This document shows positions 12,501-27,500 of a DNA stretch of 64,000 nt, one piece after another. How positions within the stretch are numbered: position 1 is the first letter of the stretch; each line of letters opens with the position of its first letter. Both the position numbers and the translations under genes were made by a program. This stretch comes from Branchiostoma floridae (taxonomy: Eukaryota > Chordata > Leptocardii > Amphioxiformes > Branchiostomatidae). Below the pieces are notes generated by a model that saw only the letters and a program-made list of their open reading frames with translations, did not search any database and had not been told where the DNA came from. The stretch is taken from positions 25,123,619 through 25,187,618 of the forward strand of contig NC_049980.1 in the NCBI RefSeq assembly GCF_000003815.2. The letters are read 5' to 3'.

Positions 12501-15500
12501 GCCTCCCTCCATCTCTCCCTGTCATGCGCCAAATACTGAAATAGTTTAGAATGAAAAAGAGGCCACAGTGTAAGTCAGTATGCTGGAGGTTAACATACAT
12601 GTTCTGTGAAACTCCTCACTGAGTCTGTCTGTCTGTCACCAGCCTACTAATCAACTATCATTATGTCTTTCAACAGATAACCCGAGCTCATTTCAAACCA
12701 ACTACATCTAAACTCCATTACCCTCATACTAACTGTGCTTTCTGCTTACTAACTTAGTCTTCAATAATCCAATATCAGTTATTGCTGCCTCTTTTTTATC
12801 AAATCATTTCATCAATTAAGTAATGATTAGCTAATCATACAAACCAATCAAATAATGAGAAATCAGTAAAAAAAAGCTGTGATAATGACCCAACAATTCA
12901 CAACATTATAATGAATAGTATCTAGATGAAAGCATTTTGGGTGTAAATCCAGGAAAAGCATGTCTCCTCATGCTCCTCATGGTTGCTGTGCAATAAACCA
13001 TATACGGGTAATGCAACCCAATTTTTTTGTCCCTTTGACTGAACTGCAACCTTTCCTGTCACTCACTTACTGCCTGGTACTTGGTATTTCCCAGCCTTTC
13101 AAAGACAATCTTTTTTTAGATATTATGAATTCAAGATATGCTGTCTAAGTTGCATGGTTGTATGATAAAGGCAAGTTAAAAGTGAATTGCAATAGACCCA
13201 GCTCAACTATAAGCAGTAGAGCTAACTAACATACATGTAGTTCTGACATTTCTATTGTAACCCAGTGTTGTCCATGAGTGCGCTATGTAGCAATCCCTGT
13301 ACAGTCAAACCTGTATTAGGGGCCACCTCTACAGAGGGGCCACCTGTCCATAGTGGCCACTTTTTGTCGGTCCCTTGGGTATTTTATCTACAAGTTACCA
13401 CCTCTATACAGAGGCCACCTGTCTATAGTGGCCAAATTTGTCCAGTCCCTTGAGTGGCCGCTATAGACAGGTTTGACTGTACATGTGTTTGTAGACAACT
13501 GCTTTCTGCTGTGTTTTACACTGTTTTGTTTGTGTTTTTGCCGGTGTGTCTCTTTTCTACCACCTCTGATTTCGCACGCAGGAGCTGCTAGCCAAGAAGG
13601 TTGGTTGTAAGACTTGCACGCCCCAGACACAACCTTTGTCCCATAAGTACCATATGATTGTTTTAAGAAAGATGTAACCTTAATGACAGCCTGTGTTGCT
13701 ACAAGAGCATGCTTTGATAAGTAAGCAAGTTTACAATTGGATGTATTTTTTACATGCCATGTTGATTGTTTGGTATAGTTTTTATCAAATAGATGCATGA
13801 TATTTCTCTTTGCATGTCATAGAATGTTTAACCATGTTGAGCATGTGCAGAGTCATCTATTTGTTGGTGAAACTTTTGAGATTGATAACAACAACGGAAT
13901 ATACTTTCAGACTGCATTGTACTTGGAATACTGACTACATGTATCATGTTTTTTGAGATATATGTACTATTTTGGCATGTACGGATTCAAGTAGTCCTCT
14001 GTTTATCATGGAAGCTCATCTGTATAGGTAGTAAACATAGTACAATGCTAAACTTTCTTCCAACACAAAGGTATACACTGATCACATTTTCAGTGACCAC
14101 TGTCTCCTCTTTCATATATTAAAAGGATTATTGATCCTGAAGAAGATGCCAGTGATTTGATCTTTGTATACCCTTGTGTTGGAAGAAACTTTAGTATTGT
14201 ACATGTACTATAAACACCATCCAGGTTAATTTTGGACTTCCAGATTAATTCCGGACAAACCTTAATTGAAAAATGATTAACCAAATGAATTGAGGTTTGA
14301 AATCATGGTACATTAGTAGGTAATTAATAACAAAGCCAATTCTGGAGAATTCTGGAAACCTGAGCCAGAATTCTGGCCCAGAGTCAGAATTCTCCAGAAT
14401 TCTGGGAACCTAAGTCAGAATTCTCCAGAATTCTGGGAACCTAAAGCCAGAATTCTCCAGAAGCTTTCTTCCTGAAGACATCTAATTGCAATCTACATAT
14501 TAATTACCTTTAAATAGACCATAGCTGCAAATCTTAATTCATTTGGTTAATCCTTTTTCAAATTATTAAGGTTTGTCTGGAATTAATATGGAAGTCCAAA
14601 CTTAACCTGTAGGGTGTTTATAATAATATCTCCAGTGTGTGTGTATCTCACGACGGACTGTGTTCCCCTGTGTGGTGGGACTCCAGGATGCCCTGCCCAC
14701 AGATGAGGAAGCCTATGACTTCTTCACACATGTGTATGATGCTGAGGAGGAGGAGGTACCAACACCCCCGGCCCCCCAGGAGCCTGAGCCCGGCCCGAGC
14801 GGGGAGGGGGTGGAGGAGGGGGAGGAGGCTCGGGAGGAAGGGGAGACTGAGGTACAGTCAGGGCTCCTTTAATTTGTGCTCCCAAATTGGAGCTGTGCAA
14901 CTAAGTTTTGACTGTGGGTGCACTGATGCACCTACGGGTAGATGTTTTAAGCACTGCATCAGGGGGCTAGTCCACTGGTAGTGTAATGTGTTTAGCTTCC
15001 ATATGCTTCCTCTTAGCAGAGAAAGAAGTATGTACCATCTTTGGTATGACCCGGCTACAACATCCAGTCTTTTGGTGGAATCCATGACTGATGTGATAAA
15101 AGACTAGAAGGTAGATTGCTGTCTCTGCAACAAATCCTCATAATGTGCCTTTTGTTGTTCAAGCATGTCTTTCATGGTACCAAGTCTTCCTTGGTGGTCT
15201 CCTATCCAAGTACTGACCTGACTGCACGTTGCTTAACTCCTGAGATTGAGGGATCGGGTGTATCAACGTGCCATGGCCATAGCCCTTCCAAGCCCCTAAA
15301 GTTTTTCTTTTGTAACCTCCCCCCAGCCTAAGGAGGAAGGGGCAGCTGACCAGCCCCAGAGGGAGGCGGACCGGCGGAGAGAGGAAGCGGAGAAAGCCCA
15401 GGAGGCGCTGGAGGACTACCTGAGCGAGGGCTGGCAGATGACTCACGTCCACGCCGCCCAGTACGTGGGGTACCAGACCAGGGTGGACAGGGAGAAGGAC

Positions 15501-18500
15501 ATCTACTTTGTACCCAGCATGCTGCCTGGTACTTTTGCTTGAAATACTACTGTAACAATCTCACTTGTACTACCATTGCCAGAGCAAGTACATGGATAAT
15601 CTGAAGTAGTAACACAATCCTAGAATAGTTAACATGCTTAGCAGCATCTACAGTCTCCCTTGGGCCACACAGGGTTGCTAGGGGCTAGTCCATTGGTAGG
15701 GAGATATTTGTACTCAGGACTCGAAATACTGGGTGCATGTGCACCCGGGTGCACCCAAAATTGGAGCTGTGCACCCAATTATTTACCCAGCCATTGTACT
15801 TGTTTAAGAATTTGATAGCATGGATGGAACTAAGTGTTGTTATTAGGTTTTTCTGACATTCTACTTGAATTTAAAAGGTGCACCCAAAATTTTTTAACCT
15901 GGGTGCACCAGTGCACCTTATCACAAAAATGAATTTCGAGCCCTGGTACTTAAGAATATCTTATCCTGACAACTACATGTATCATTAGAGAATACAGTTT
16001 GTCTCAAGAAGCTAGCTGTACTGATAAATGCAGGAATGTCATACATCTGACCATCCCTTTTCCACGTACTCCAGTACCTGCAGAAGAGAAGGTTCCCCAG
16101 GACGCCCAGCCCAGATATCTTGAAGACGAGGGGTTCTACGTGGGTGAGAGACCTCCTGTGCCCTACAGGAACCAGAACATTGCTGAGGACAGACTTCTCA
16201 AGGAACCCGATGAACGGGGGTCCAAGTGGTTCGGAGAAGACGGAAAGATAATCGCTCTTCCCGATCCGTTAAAAACGGAACCCACCCGTCCCCCAAACAT
16301 GCTGATAGACGAACCAGAGCCCATGTTAGAAACTGAATACCGCAAGGCGTGGCTGAAGGAGTTTGATGGGCGGTACATCGATGGATCAGAGCAGATATCC
16401 GGCCATGGACGGTACCAGCTGGATGTTGACGTGAACACGCTAGTCTTCACCCACCACTCCCTGTTCAGTCGTGAGCACGTTCTGTCGGCAAGACTGAACC
16501 AGCTGTACCAACAATACTTGGTGAGGACACACAAAAACATGGCCAATTTCCTGACTGATAAATTGAAAGCGCTGAAAGCTGCAGCAAGACACCTGGAGTC
16601 TCAGGAGGGACAGGGACTTAACCCTCAACCTGCCGAGCAAAGTGGGAGGCTGAGGGAGTACAAAAATGAAATAAGGTGCGCCTCTTTTAAATTGTGGGAA
16701 TCCAGTGTTAATAGCCTTTTAGATTTCATGCTGTAGTAATTCAGTAATTTGCCGATTATATTTCCATTTTCTAAGTGATAAAATTTGTAGGCGAGAATAT
16801 CGTTCTCAAGAGAAATAATCTAAAATGATACTAGCTCATTTGTATGTTCACCCTTTTGAGAAAACTGACAATTTTTCATTTCTGAAATGAGATAGACATC
16901 TACCAGAAAATAGTCATCTTTGATATGTAACAACAGCATACAGAAAAATGGCCGTAAGGCCACAGTACAGAAGGAACATGTGATGTTATTCATGTCATGT
17001 CTTTCCCCAGACAAACCCGTAAGCTGCGCGATGCGGAGCAGCAGGCTGACAGAAACCTGCTGAAGAACATCCTGAAGGTGTGGCGCGACATCAAGGCTCT
17101 CCGCCAACTGCAGGCCTTCGCTAATACCTCCGTCAAACTCGTCGTGCGCAAGTACGTCTTCCTTAAAGTTAGATTTCATTCTCAAATTATCCAAGTATCA
17201 TTCCCTGATCTGTAGCCTGGCTAAGAAACTGTCCAGTGTACCAGACAAATGTGGGAATGTGGAGTTGAGTATGCCTAAACTGCTGAAACTTATAGATAGA
17301 TATCTAATTTTAGAAATTTAAGCTACTTGTGAACATGCTGTCATTTAATTCTCTTTAGCATTAGAGTTTGTATTTAAGATTGGAGGAGAAATTGAACCCA
17401 GCATGGACAGTCGTTAAGAAAAGGTCCTGTTCTATTGAAAAATATGTCCAGGCCCCATGTTCAAAACACATGTGACAGTTGAGAGAAATTCTTAACAAAG
17501 CCATAAATAAGAAAGATGTAGGGGTGTGATTATTCCCAGTTTTCTGTTGAAATGAGACTGAAAATTCTGTCCTTTTCCCCTTAGAGAGGAGACAGACAAG
17601 GAGAACGACAGGGTGGTGTGGGAGCAGGAAGTAGTAGAGGAGGTGCAGGAGGAGGAGGATGCAATGGAGGAGGAGTACCGCAGGCAGGTGGACAGATACG
17701 AGGCGATGATGGCAGAGTGGAAGAGACAGCACAAGGCCAGGGTGAGTGCATGAAAAGGCCTATGTCTAGGGAAAAAATGTTGTGTTTCCTGTTTCCCTAC
17801 CTGCCCTAGTAAAACCTACTGATCCATAACTCTAGACTTTTTTGGGTGGGCAGTTGAGTCAGATAGCTTCTAGTTAGAATTCCTATTCAGCCTGCTTCCT
17901 ATTGATGTAAAGATACTGCTTGTCCTATCTCAATCAATCATTCGCCAGCATCATATCTAATGACGGATAAATGCATCTACATGTATTATGCACAGCATTC
18001 AAGGTCGACATTGAAAGACACTTAGTGTCCACATGCATTTCAGTTTACTTTGTTCAACTGCATTGTAATATGTCACACTAGAGTTTCGGCCAGCCTAGAA
18101 AAAATTACAAGAAAACAAAAAGATAATCCCTTCCTACTGACCCCAATTTTTTCAGGACTGAAACAGGAAACACAACATTTTTTCCTAGGCCCTAGAGGCT
18201 TTTTGCCCATGTCTCAGGGTTTTCTTTAAAGAAGCAACAAAAGATTGTTTGATAAAGATTGAAGCCTGCCTTCACTTCTTGTTGTAGAAGCAAAAGAAGA
18301 AGAAAAAGAAGAAGAAAGAAGGCTCACAGGAGAGTCTGCAAGACAGTCTTCAGGATGAGTCTGTTGATGAGGGGGAACAGTTACCCAAACCAGAGGTAAT
18401 GTCATACAGAAATCCACAGTTTACCAACATACATGTACAGTAGACAACATTCTACAAATAGCTAACAGTTTTGCACTTTATTTTGCTTAAAGTACAGGTT

Positions 18501-21500
18501 TAGATGTCATATGTCTATTTTTGCACGTGTTTTGAAAACGAAATGGAAAACACTGTTATGACAATACGTATACAACTGGTGCTTTGTTACTGTTACTGTT
18601 AGGCTTACTGTCCTGTGCTATTATTGGGAAAGTGAATTAAGTTTGGAAATTGAATGCATTGGCCCTGATTATATTGAGTTTGGAAGTTAAACACACCATT
18701 ACCAGCAGACTAGCCACTGCTGTAGTGATGGCACAAACTTGTGTGTCTCGGGGCTACAGAAACAGATATGGGTGCCACCTCATGTGCCAATTGGATTAAC
18801 TGCCAAGTGATTTAACTGATTTAGTTTACCTGTAAGTGTAACCACACTGTCCTCCTCAGGCGCCCCCACCCCCAGACAGGGAAGGTTTACGTGAGAAGGT
18901 GCGACAGAAAGCCCTGCAGATCCGGAGGAGACCAGGGGAGCCCATCCTGACCCCAGAGGTCACCAACACAGCAACCATCACTCCTAAACAACAGTGTCCC
19001 AGGTAAACTGGTCAACAAGTAAATGTTAAGTCTCCTAAAACTGATACATTTTTTTAAAACTGTGAATTTAAAAAGATCTACTGTGATATACTACTACTAC
19101 TGATGCAGCATTAATAATCCTCAAGGTATAAAACTTATCCAGGTCTTAAATACATTAAGTTTCTTGAAAAATCCTTCATAAGACTTATCAGAATTCATCA
19201 GAATTGTGAGGGTTAATCTTGTAGATTTCTGTATTTAGCTGCTACAGTATTATCTGCCTTACACTGTTGATAAAAGCATCCTTTATCATTGTGATAAAAA
19301 GACTACCGGTACTTCAAACATAATTATACACTGTTTGTCCAACAAGAGACCTCAATATGGTGTTAATATCATTATCAATTTGTTACCTGGAAACTTTTTG
19401 ACAACATCTTGGTATTCTTTGCATTGTCTTGTTTTTACGTTTTAACACTTAAAGGAAATGCCTGTTACTGCCTTAGGGGTGAACAAGAGAGGAGACAAGA
19501 TGTGGAGAGACTGCAAGTTTTTGTCAAGGTGCTATTCAATGACAAGGAAGTGTCAAGAACTAGGCCAAGAAGTGTGACGTCAGACTTCAAGGTGACGTTT
19601 GGAGAAATCTTCCCCATCCTCATCATACAGTGGCCAGAGAGTATCAAGCTACAGGTAGGTAGTTTTGTTTCAACGTTACTGACATGACAAATGCAACTTG
19701 TAACATTGCGCCATTTCATAGGGATAAGAAATGACTTTGCATTGAATCGTGGAAACACTACTGACAGGGTTACTACTTCACCTTCTGAAATGTCATTGTA
19801 ACAAGATGCACTTCTACCAACTAGACAAAATATATAGCACATTTTGGGCTGTCACAAGGGACCCGTCCCTCTGTCTTTGGACTTCATTATGTGAAATTGA
19901 TGAAAATGTATGTTCTCAAGGTTAAAATGACAGATTTGGCAACAATAAATAGCAAGGTCTCCCGAGCAATGAGTGGGACAGAAAGACATCTACAGCTGGA
20001 GACAGCCTTCGTGCACATTCACAGTCACACGTCCATCCCCCTGCAGGTGTATGAGAAGGGAACCCTGTCTAACACACTCCTGGCCGAGGTGTACGCCGGT
20101 ATCCCGGAGGCCGCCATCACGTCAGGGAACGTGGAGCTGGAGGACCTGGAGTTCAGTAGTGACCAGCGCGTGGCGTACGACCACGAGGCCGTCGGCAGTG
20201 GTACATGTTTCGTGGCTTTATATGAACTTTGTGACTGATTTTTGCACCAAACTGTCTATGAAGGAATTCCCTATTGCATACGATAACAAGCCTGTCGGTA
20301 GTGGTCCATGTTTGGTGTCTTTATTTAAACTTTGTGACTGATTTTTGCACCAAACTGTCTATGAAGGAATTCCCTATTGCATACGATAACAAGCCTGTCG
20401 GTAGTGGTACATGTTTGGTGGCTTTATCTGAACTTTATCTGACTGATTTTCACACCAAACTCTCTATGAAGGAATTGTCTATTGCATACAATAACAAGGC
20501 CATCGGCAGTGGTACATGTTTGTCTTCATTTGGACTTTGTGACTGATTTTTCACAACACTCTTCTATGAAGGAGTTACCTATTGCATTATGAAAAGTTTA
20601 GCTTTGATATAGAAGACTTTAAAAGGGGAAAGTAAACTTACTACATGTAATAGACATCAGGTTAAATTTTTAAAGGCAATTCAATGTCTACAACTGGATA
20701 GAAATCAGAGAGATTTACTTCCGGATGTTCAGTAACAAAGTTTGAAGAACTGTCAGAAAGAGATGCTTACCTAAATAAAACATGAGCACATGTCAGTGCT
20801 GTCAGGAATTCATCCTTTCTCTGTCTCCCCAGGAGTGATGTTTTCCTTTGAGGAGGACAACTCGGACGCCTTGTGTCTCCTGACCACCGGCATCCTCAGC
20901 ACCAGTGTGTCCTGGGGGACGAAGGACGACGGCACCCCCCTGGTCCCCCCTGTGGGACCCACATCGGCCACCATCCACAGGTTACACGTAGGACTACTTT
21001 GTACAGCTTACTTTCGTTATCTGGGGCACAACATGTTTTTCTTCCCTATGAAGTCCAATGAGAATGAAGCTGAAAAGATGAAAAACTGCACAAAACTGCT
21101 AAGAATCTCACACAGATGTGAAGTTAGAAGACCTGTATAGTTCGTAGTTTTTTTACTTGAATAGGAAGCAGGCTAAAAGGTGTGACTTGAAACTATGTGA
21201 CTCCACTGACGACCCCCCACCCCCCCAAAAAGGATAGGGTCAGCAGTTTTTTCTGGAAATGCAACATTTTTTTCTAGGCCTTACACTAAGAATAGTTCTC
21301 CCTCTTGTACCATTGTTATTTGTCTGTATGTTGTTAAGCTTTGTACTCCTGATCCACCTTGTTGCCCCCCTCCCCCAGCCCAATGATGCAGGCTGACCCA
21401 GTGGCAGCCATCGGAGCCACAGGGATGGTGGACATGGAGAAGCTAGCTGACTGGATAGAGGAGTCACGGCTGGACCCAAACGACCCCAGCAATGCAGCAC

Positions 21501-24500
21501 TGATGCAACACGTCAAGGTGAGAGGGTTGGCATGTACCTCGCGGTTCAACATGGCTTGCAATTTTCTGGAAATTCCCTCATTAGTTTTGTCGCAAATGTA
21601 GGTATACTACCTGAGAAAGGTAGCTGAGCAGTTCCTGAAACCTGAGCCAGGTAAATCTTTTCAAGGTTGGGTAGTAAGAACGTTAAATATAAGAAATTTA
21701 CTGTGTATCAAAGACATGCAGTTATTACATGTCTATTTTTGGATGGTAATGCAGAACGTCCCCATCTTTTTGGGTATCTTAGTTAGATGGAGCAAGTTTC
21801 AAAGCAGACAGGTAATTGTACTGAAAAAGAAATCTCTGTACTGCTAGAGGTTTAAGCATTTCATTGTGCATTGTATCATTCCTGCAGAGAATTGCCTGGA
21901 GGAAGCTGTACTTTATTGCTCCTCCAACTCACTGTTGCAGCAATAAAGTACAGAAAACTACTATACATGAAGCATTTAAATTTACTCATTTTCACATAGA
22001 ATTTCACTGGAGGGAAAAACGGAGTCTCCAGACTGCCCGACTACTTCAGGTTGGAGCAGCTCCAGGAAGAATTCAACTTTGCCACCGACGAGGAACTGGA
22101 GAAGTCGAAGAGATTCCGTCTGCTGAAGCTCAGGTCCCGGGAGGTCCCAGAGTTCCGGTCCTACCCCATGGTGCCACTTCGAGACAGGGAGATTCCAGAT
22201 GCCATCTTCAAGGTGATAGACATGTCAACGATCGTACCTTATAAGCTGCAAGGTTCTGGCCAGTTGAGCATAAGGGGCCCCTAAGCTCTGATTTGTATCC
22301 CCTATGCTGTGATATGGGCCCCTCTCTGTGCTTCAACCAATGTGAGTGCATTTCTTTTTTGTTCTGCAACAAAATGGGCTTTATTTCATTGTATCTGACC
22401 TTCAAAATGCATGGAATACTGGTCCTTTTTTTGAGGGTCATATATGTAAAGATTTTCAGGGAGACAATAGCCCCCAGACCCCTCTACAACAGTCATGCCT
22501 TCACCGCTTGCCATGCCAAGATGCTCCCTATACTGTGGCTGATGGTGTTATATTATTCCTTATCCTAGGAGTACGAGAAGAGACAGAAGGAGAAGGAGGA
22601 GAAAGAGGTCCGGGATGACATGGATGCGCACAGGAAGAGGGTCGCACGGTTCCAGTCTAAGGTGGGTCCTCACTGCTAAAATAACATCATGTAAACTGAG
22701 GGTTTAGACATAAATTTGTCGGAATATCCCGCCTGTCATGTGCTGTCAATCTTGGTCTAATCTTTCAGCTATTGTGGTAACATTGTTGATCATCCTTACC
22801 TTCCCGCAGGTGAAAGAGCATGTGCTGAACCGGTACAGAATGGCCAGGCACCAGTTCTCCACCAACGACATGGTTGTGGAGGACCAAGTACCAGACATTG
22901 GGTAGGTTTGACAACTGTCCTGACACATCAGTGATTGATATTAGAGTTTGGGGCAGAAGTTTTCGGATTGGGAGAAAAGAGTAGGCATGCTTTGATGAAG
23001 TGGGGTCAGAAAAAGAGTGCTTCACAAAAGCAGTTTGTACTTTCAAATGTCTACATGGTTGTTCTTTACAAAGGAAGAAAATTGTTGGACTTGTAGGGAT
23101 ACAAACATAGATGTATTCTTCAAGTGTCTCTTACCCTTCATATGATATACCAGTCTTCATTGTGACATTGATATACTAGGTCTGATATTTAAATGGTTGC
23201 ACAGTGGTGGGCATTCAACAGAGCATTTGATGCGATGTCATTCAACATATCTCATTAAGTTTAGTGATTGTTCACACTTGTGATATCCCCAGCTCTGACT
23301 GTTGTTTCTGCTCTGTTCAGGACCCTCACAGTGACCCTCCTGAAGATCACAGAGCCCAGACGTCCCCTGCGCCCGGTCAGGAAGGAGCGTAAGAAGGTGA
23401 CGGCTCAGGCACTGTCTCCTGGAGACGTGAAGATCCTGGTCAACATACAGAGGGCCTTCAACATGCAGATAAGGTATGGGGACAATTTTCCATGTTGCCT
23501 TGTACAGTTTTGGCTCTGGCAGAAATTATTCAGTTTGACCTTATTTTAACTAGTAACAATATAAAGGTGTACATTGTAGATGTGCTTTCATGTCCTTCCT
23601 GTTTGTACCATAGGTGACAATTCTTCCTTTGTATGTCCTGAGAAGTTTTGGGGAAATGAAATTAAAAAGAGCTTTTGGAAGCCCTGCCTATTCAAGTAAT
23701 TTATCAGTAGATGCCATGTAATGTCTATTGTCTACATGTGTATATTTGAAATTTGAAATCCTGCCCCCAACCCCCCCCCCCCTCCAGGACTGGAGGTGCA
23801 GGCAGTGGTGCAGGAGCTGGGGCATCGTCAGCTGGAGACAGAACAGCAGGAGACGCACACTCAGGGGTAAGATTAGTCACTCTTTGGCCAAAGGCATCCA
23901 TTTCCCACAGTGCAAGTTTCATACATTCTGTAGGGTTTGCAGGAAAGGTATGTACATGTATCTTATTTGAACAAAATGTTGACTTTGTCTCCTATTCATG
24001 CACACACCCGTGTTTCAGGTGTTGGTCCGTCCCTTCGTGGAGGTGACGTTCCAGCGCACAAACCAGAAAACAAGCACGGCAGAGGGAGTCAATCCCAGCT
24101 GGAACGAGGAACTCCAGCTACCTCTGAGGTGTGTAGCATTTGTTTTTTATACTTGACATCTACTGTATTATATTATACATGTATCGTGTTATAGCATTGG
24201 TTCGGACATTTCCAGCTTATTTCCAACTTCTCCATGTAATACTTTTTGTTGCAAAAGTTCATAACTTTGTGTGTAGTCAGATTAGAATTCCAGCAGCATT
24301 TCTCCCCATGAAAAGCTTATGCTTTATGTGGGGAATCATGCCTTAAATCGTGGGCTTCAACTCAGTAATTATGTCATATATTACAACGATTTACCTATTA
24401 ATAAGTAGACTATGGACTTGAACCCTTGCAGCCCTGTTAAGCTCTTGTACAGCTCATAATTCAGGCATGATATTATGATACAAGGAAGTACTCCTAGTAC

Positions 24501-27500
24501 CACAGCTTGACCCATTGTTACTCCTCTGTACAGGGTACCGAACAATGACTACTCTCCTAGCAACTTGCAGACCGTGGACGACACTCTCTTCATCAATGTG
24601 TTTGATGAGCTGATTATCGACATTCTCGAGGTGGGCGCTAGTCACCTTGTTATTAGTCTCATGGACAAAATAACAAGCATGATAAGCAAGACAAGCATTT
24701 ATGGTGAATAAGTACAAAAATGAAGTTAAGAAGAATGAAGACATTTTGAGGTTTCCTCAACATTTTAAGGTGTGTTTCTTTACACCAATATTTTTCATGG
24801 AGTGACAACATTAGTGTAAATCTCCTTAGCAATATAACCATATCATAGGGATAAGATCAATTCAAAAAAATACTTATAGCTTCCTGTACACCTTAGTATG
24901 CCCATATTCAGATTTCATATTCAGCTGTTGCCTTCTTGCAAAATTCTTCTGTGTGACAATTGTTCAGCTAACATCCTTACATAGACGGAAATGGCTTTCG
25001 GTAGATGTGCTAAGATCTAGACTAGACTGCAGTAGCTCTACACTTTGCTTGAACACTTGTACATTGCTTGAACACTTGTACATTGCTTGAACACTTGTAC
25101 ATTGACTGCAACAACTGCGCTGTAACATCTTGGTCTGTTCAACATGCACTGCGCCTGTCAGTCTTCACTGGTGAGTTTGTCTGCTGTAGTTAGTGAGACC
25201 AGCCCTGAGGCTGGGGACATTGTCACTTCTTTCTTTCTTTCTATGCTGCCATGTTAGATCAGTTTTTGACACAAACATGCATGGACATAAAAATTTTGCT
25301 CTGTAACATTAATCTGATACAGTGCATGTATTACAGTGTGAACTATGGAAGGTATCTAGCTGGGCTGGGCCTGTTGGTGACTGTTTGCAAAAGACATTGT
25401 CTAACAGTTGACAACATGTTGCCTATTTGTCACCAACAGGCTGGAGCCATTTGTTAGGTTATATTGAAGCATGCAAAAATCAAGCAATGAATACATTGCA
25501 CTTAATGCTAAAATGTCAGTCTCCCACATTTGACAGAATTTTCAGATCTACCCATTTTTTTTGGAAAGAATGTAGATAAATTAATATTGCATAGTCACAT
25601 TATCAGGACAGTCTACCAAACCCAGCATGAAGTAAGGCTGTTTAGTGTCNNNNNNNNNNNNNNNNNNNNNNNNNNNNNNNNNNNNNNNNNNNNNNNNNNN
25701 NNNNNNNNNNNNNNNNNNNNNNNNNNNNNNNNNNNNNNNNNNNNNNNNNATAAACACCATTATTGTTAGTTTTTTGTATATTGTCTTTTACCTGTATATT
25801 TGATTGCTGTGTTTTATCTAGTATCACATATGTATAACATATTTGTACTGTGAGCCTCACAATTCAGCCACTTGTCTGCTAAGAGTTTCAGATCAATAAA
25901 CCAAACCAGTCTAAACCAACCAGTCAATTGATAGAAAATTAACATAATTTGGCATAATATTGTTTTGATGGGTGTGCTTTCTTGCTCCCTGATTTTAAGA
26001 GTTCCTCCATTTTTTACAGATTGATGGCACGTTCAGAGTGGAGGCCCCTCCCGTGTTGCTAGGTTACAAGCGCGGAGGCGGCGGTGGGACGGAGGGTCTG
26101 GACCTGCAGATGGGCGGGAACGAGCACACGTACCTGACCCTGTTCATCACCATCGAGCCGCCCCTCACGCCGCTCGAGCCACTCAAGGAGAAGTTTGACA
26201 GCCAGGAGGACGAGAAGCTGCTGTTCCAGGCCGAGAAGTGGCAGGGCGAGGTCGAGAAGCGCTTCCCCAAGCGAAACATCTCCACCACGGTGACGGACAT
26301 CAACGGGAAGTCAGTGTTTGTGACCAGGTTCATCCAGCCGCTACGGCCGCCAGATGAGCTCATCGACAGCAATGCCGATACAAGACAAAATTCTGTAGGT
26401 GTTGGTTTCTTGTTAGAGCCATCTTGTTATTGTTATTGGTTTGGATGGGCCAACTACTAGTACTCTCTTTCTGCAGCCAGGGGCTGAATTGTGTGAAGCT
26501 TCCAATAAACATTAGATCCATCTTGTTATTGTTATTATAATTGGGTGGGCTGACTACTCTCTCTTTGAAGCCAGGGGCTGAATTGTGAGGAGGAATAAAT
26601 AATCTTTTAACTGTTACACTTGTACTTATTGGTCAAAGGTTTTTCTGTGATTTGTTATCGTATCTCAGTGCATCAAGTAATGAAAGCTACTTTACCTTAC
26701 AGGAGCGTGTGGCAAGGTTCGTGTCCTTGATCCCCTTCATCTCTGACTCGACACTGTTTGCAGGAATTTGTGACATCTGGAGTACCTGTGATGTGAGTTG
26801 GCATCACACAGACTGCCCTTTTTGTAGAATCCACATGATCACTTTTACATGTTAATGTGTGTATTTATATTATTGCCAGAACTTTTTTAAAATATGGTTT
26901 GACTGATAACACACAGTAAAAACTTTTCAACCCTCCTTCAGGACTCTACGTAAAAGCAGTTTCACAATATTCTAACATGTAAGTTGGTGCCTGAAGATGG
27001 CACTTGTTTGCTGATTTGCTTATGTGAATACAAACTCTGGAATATCTCAACAAATAGTTGTTTTCTTTTTGCAGCAATTTCTCCAGATGTTGTCTGGTGA
27101 TGAGGAGGAGCATGCAGTGTTGCTGTGTAACTACTTCCTCCACATGGGGAAGAAGGCCTGGGTGCTGCTGGGGTCAGCTGTGCCTGAGGGGCCAACGGCA
27201 TACGTCCTGACACTCGTATGTGGTTGTTAGAACAATGCAATGGTTGTCTGTGTCTGTCTTCCTGTGTTATGCTAAGGTCACATTTCCAAACCGGGGCCCG
27301 GCTGGGATGTTTGCGGAAATAAAAGATGAAAGTAAATTTGACCAAGAGAAAAAGAACTGACCCTCTTCTTAAATGTATGGGAAAAGGATAACATGCACAT
27401 ATCCTGCCATTACCCATTACCATAACTAAATTTTAGATGCTGCAAGTTTGATTCTGGCCGTGTCGCTCACCTGACATGCACGCTAATGGAAAGGGTTGCA

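Noticed and set aside
19973-20546. Apparent repeat-protein frames around exon 18
   Set aside because: They result from the 103-bp tandem array changing frame at each unit; only 20047-20200 is coding.
24454-24744. Minus-strand open frame over exon 27
   Set aside because: It is the antisense shadow of exon 27; the sense strand has splice sites and family similarity.
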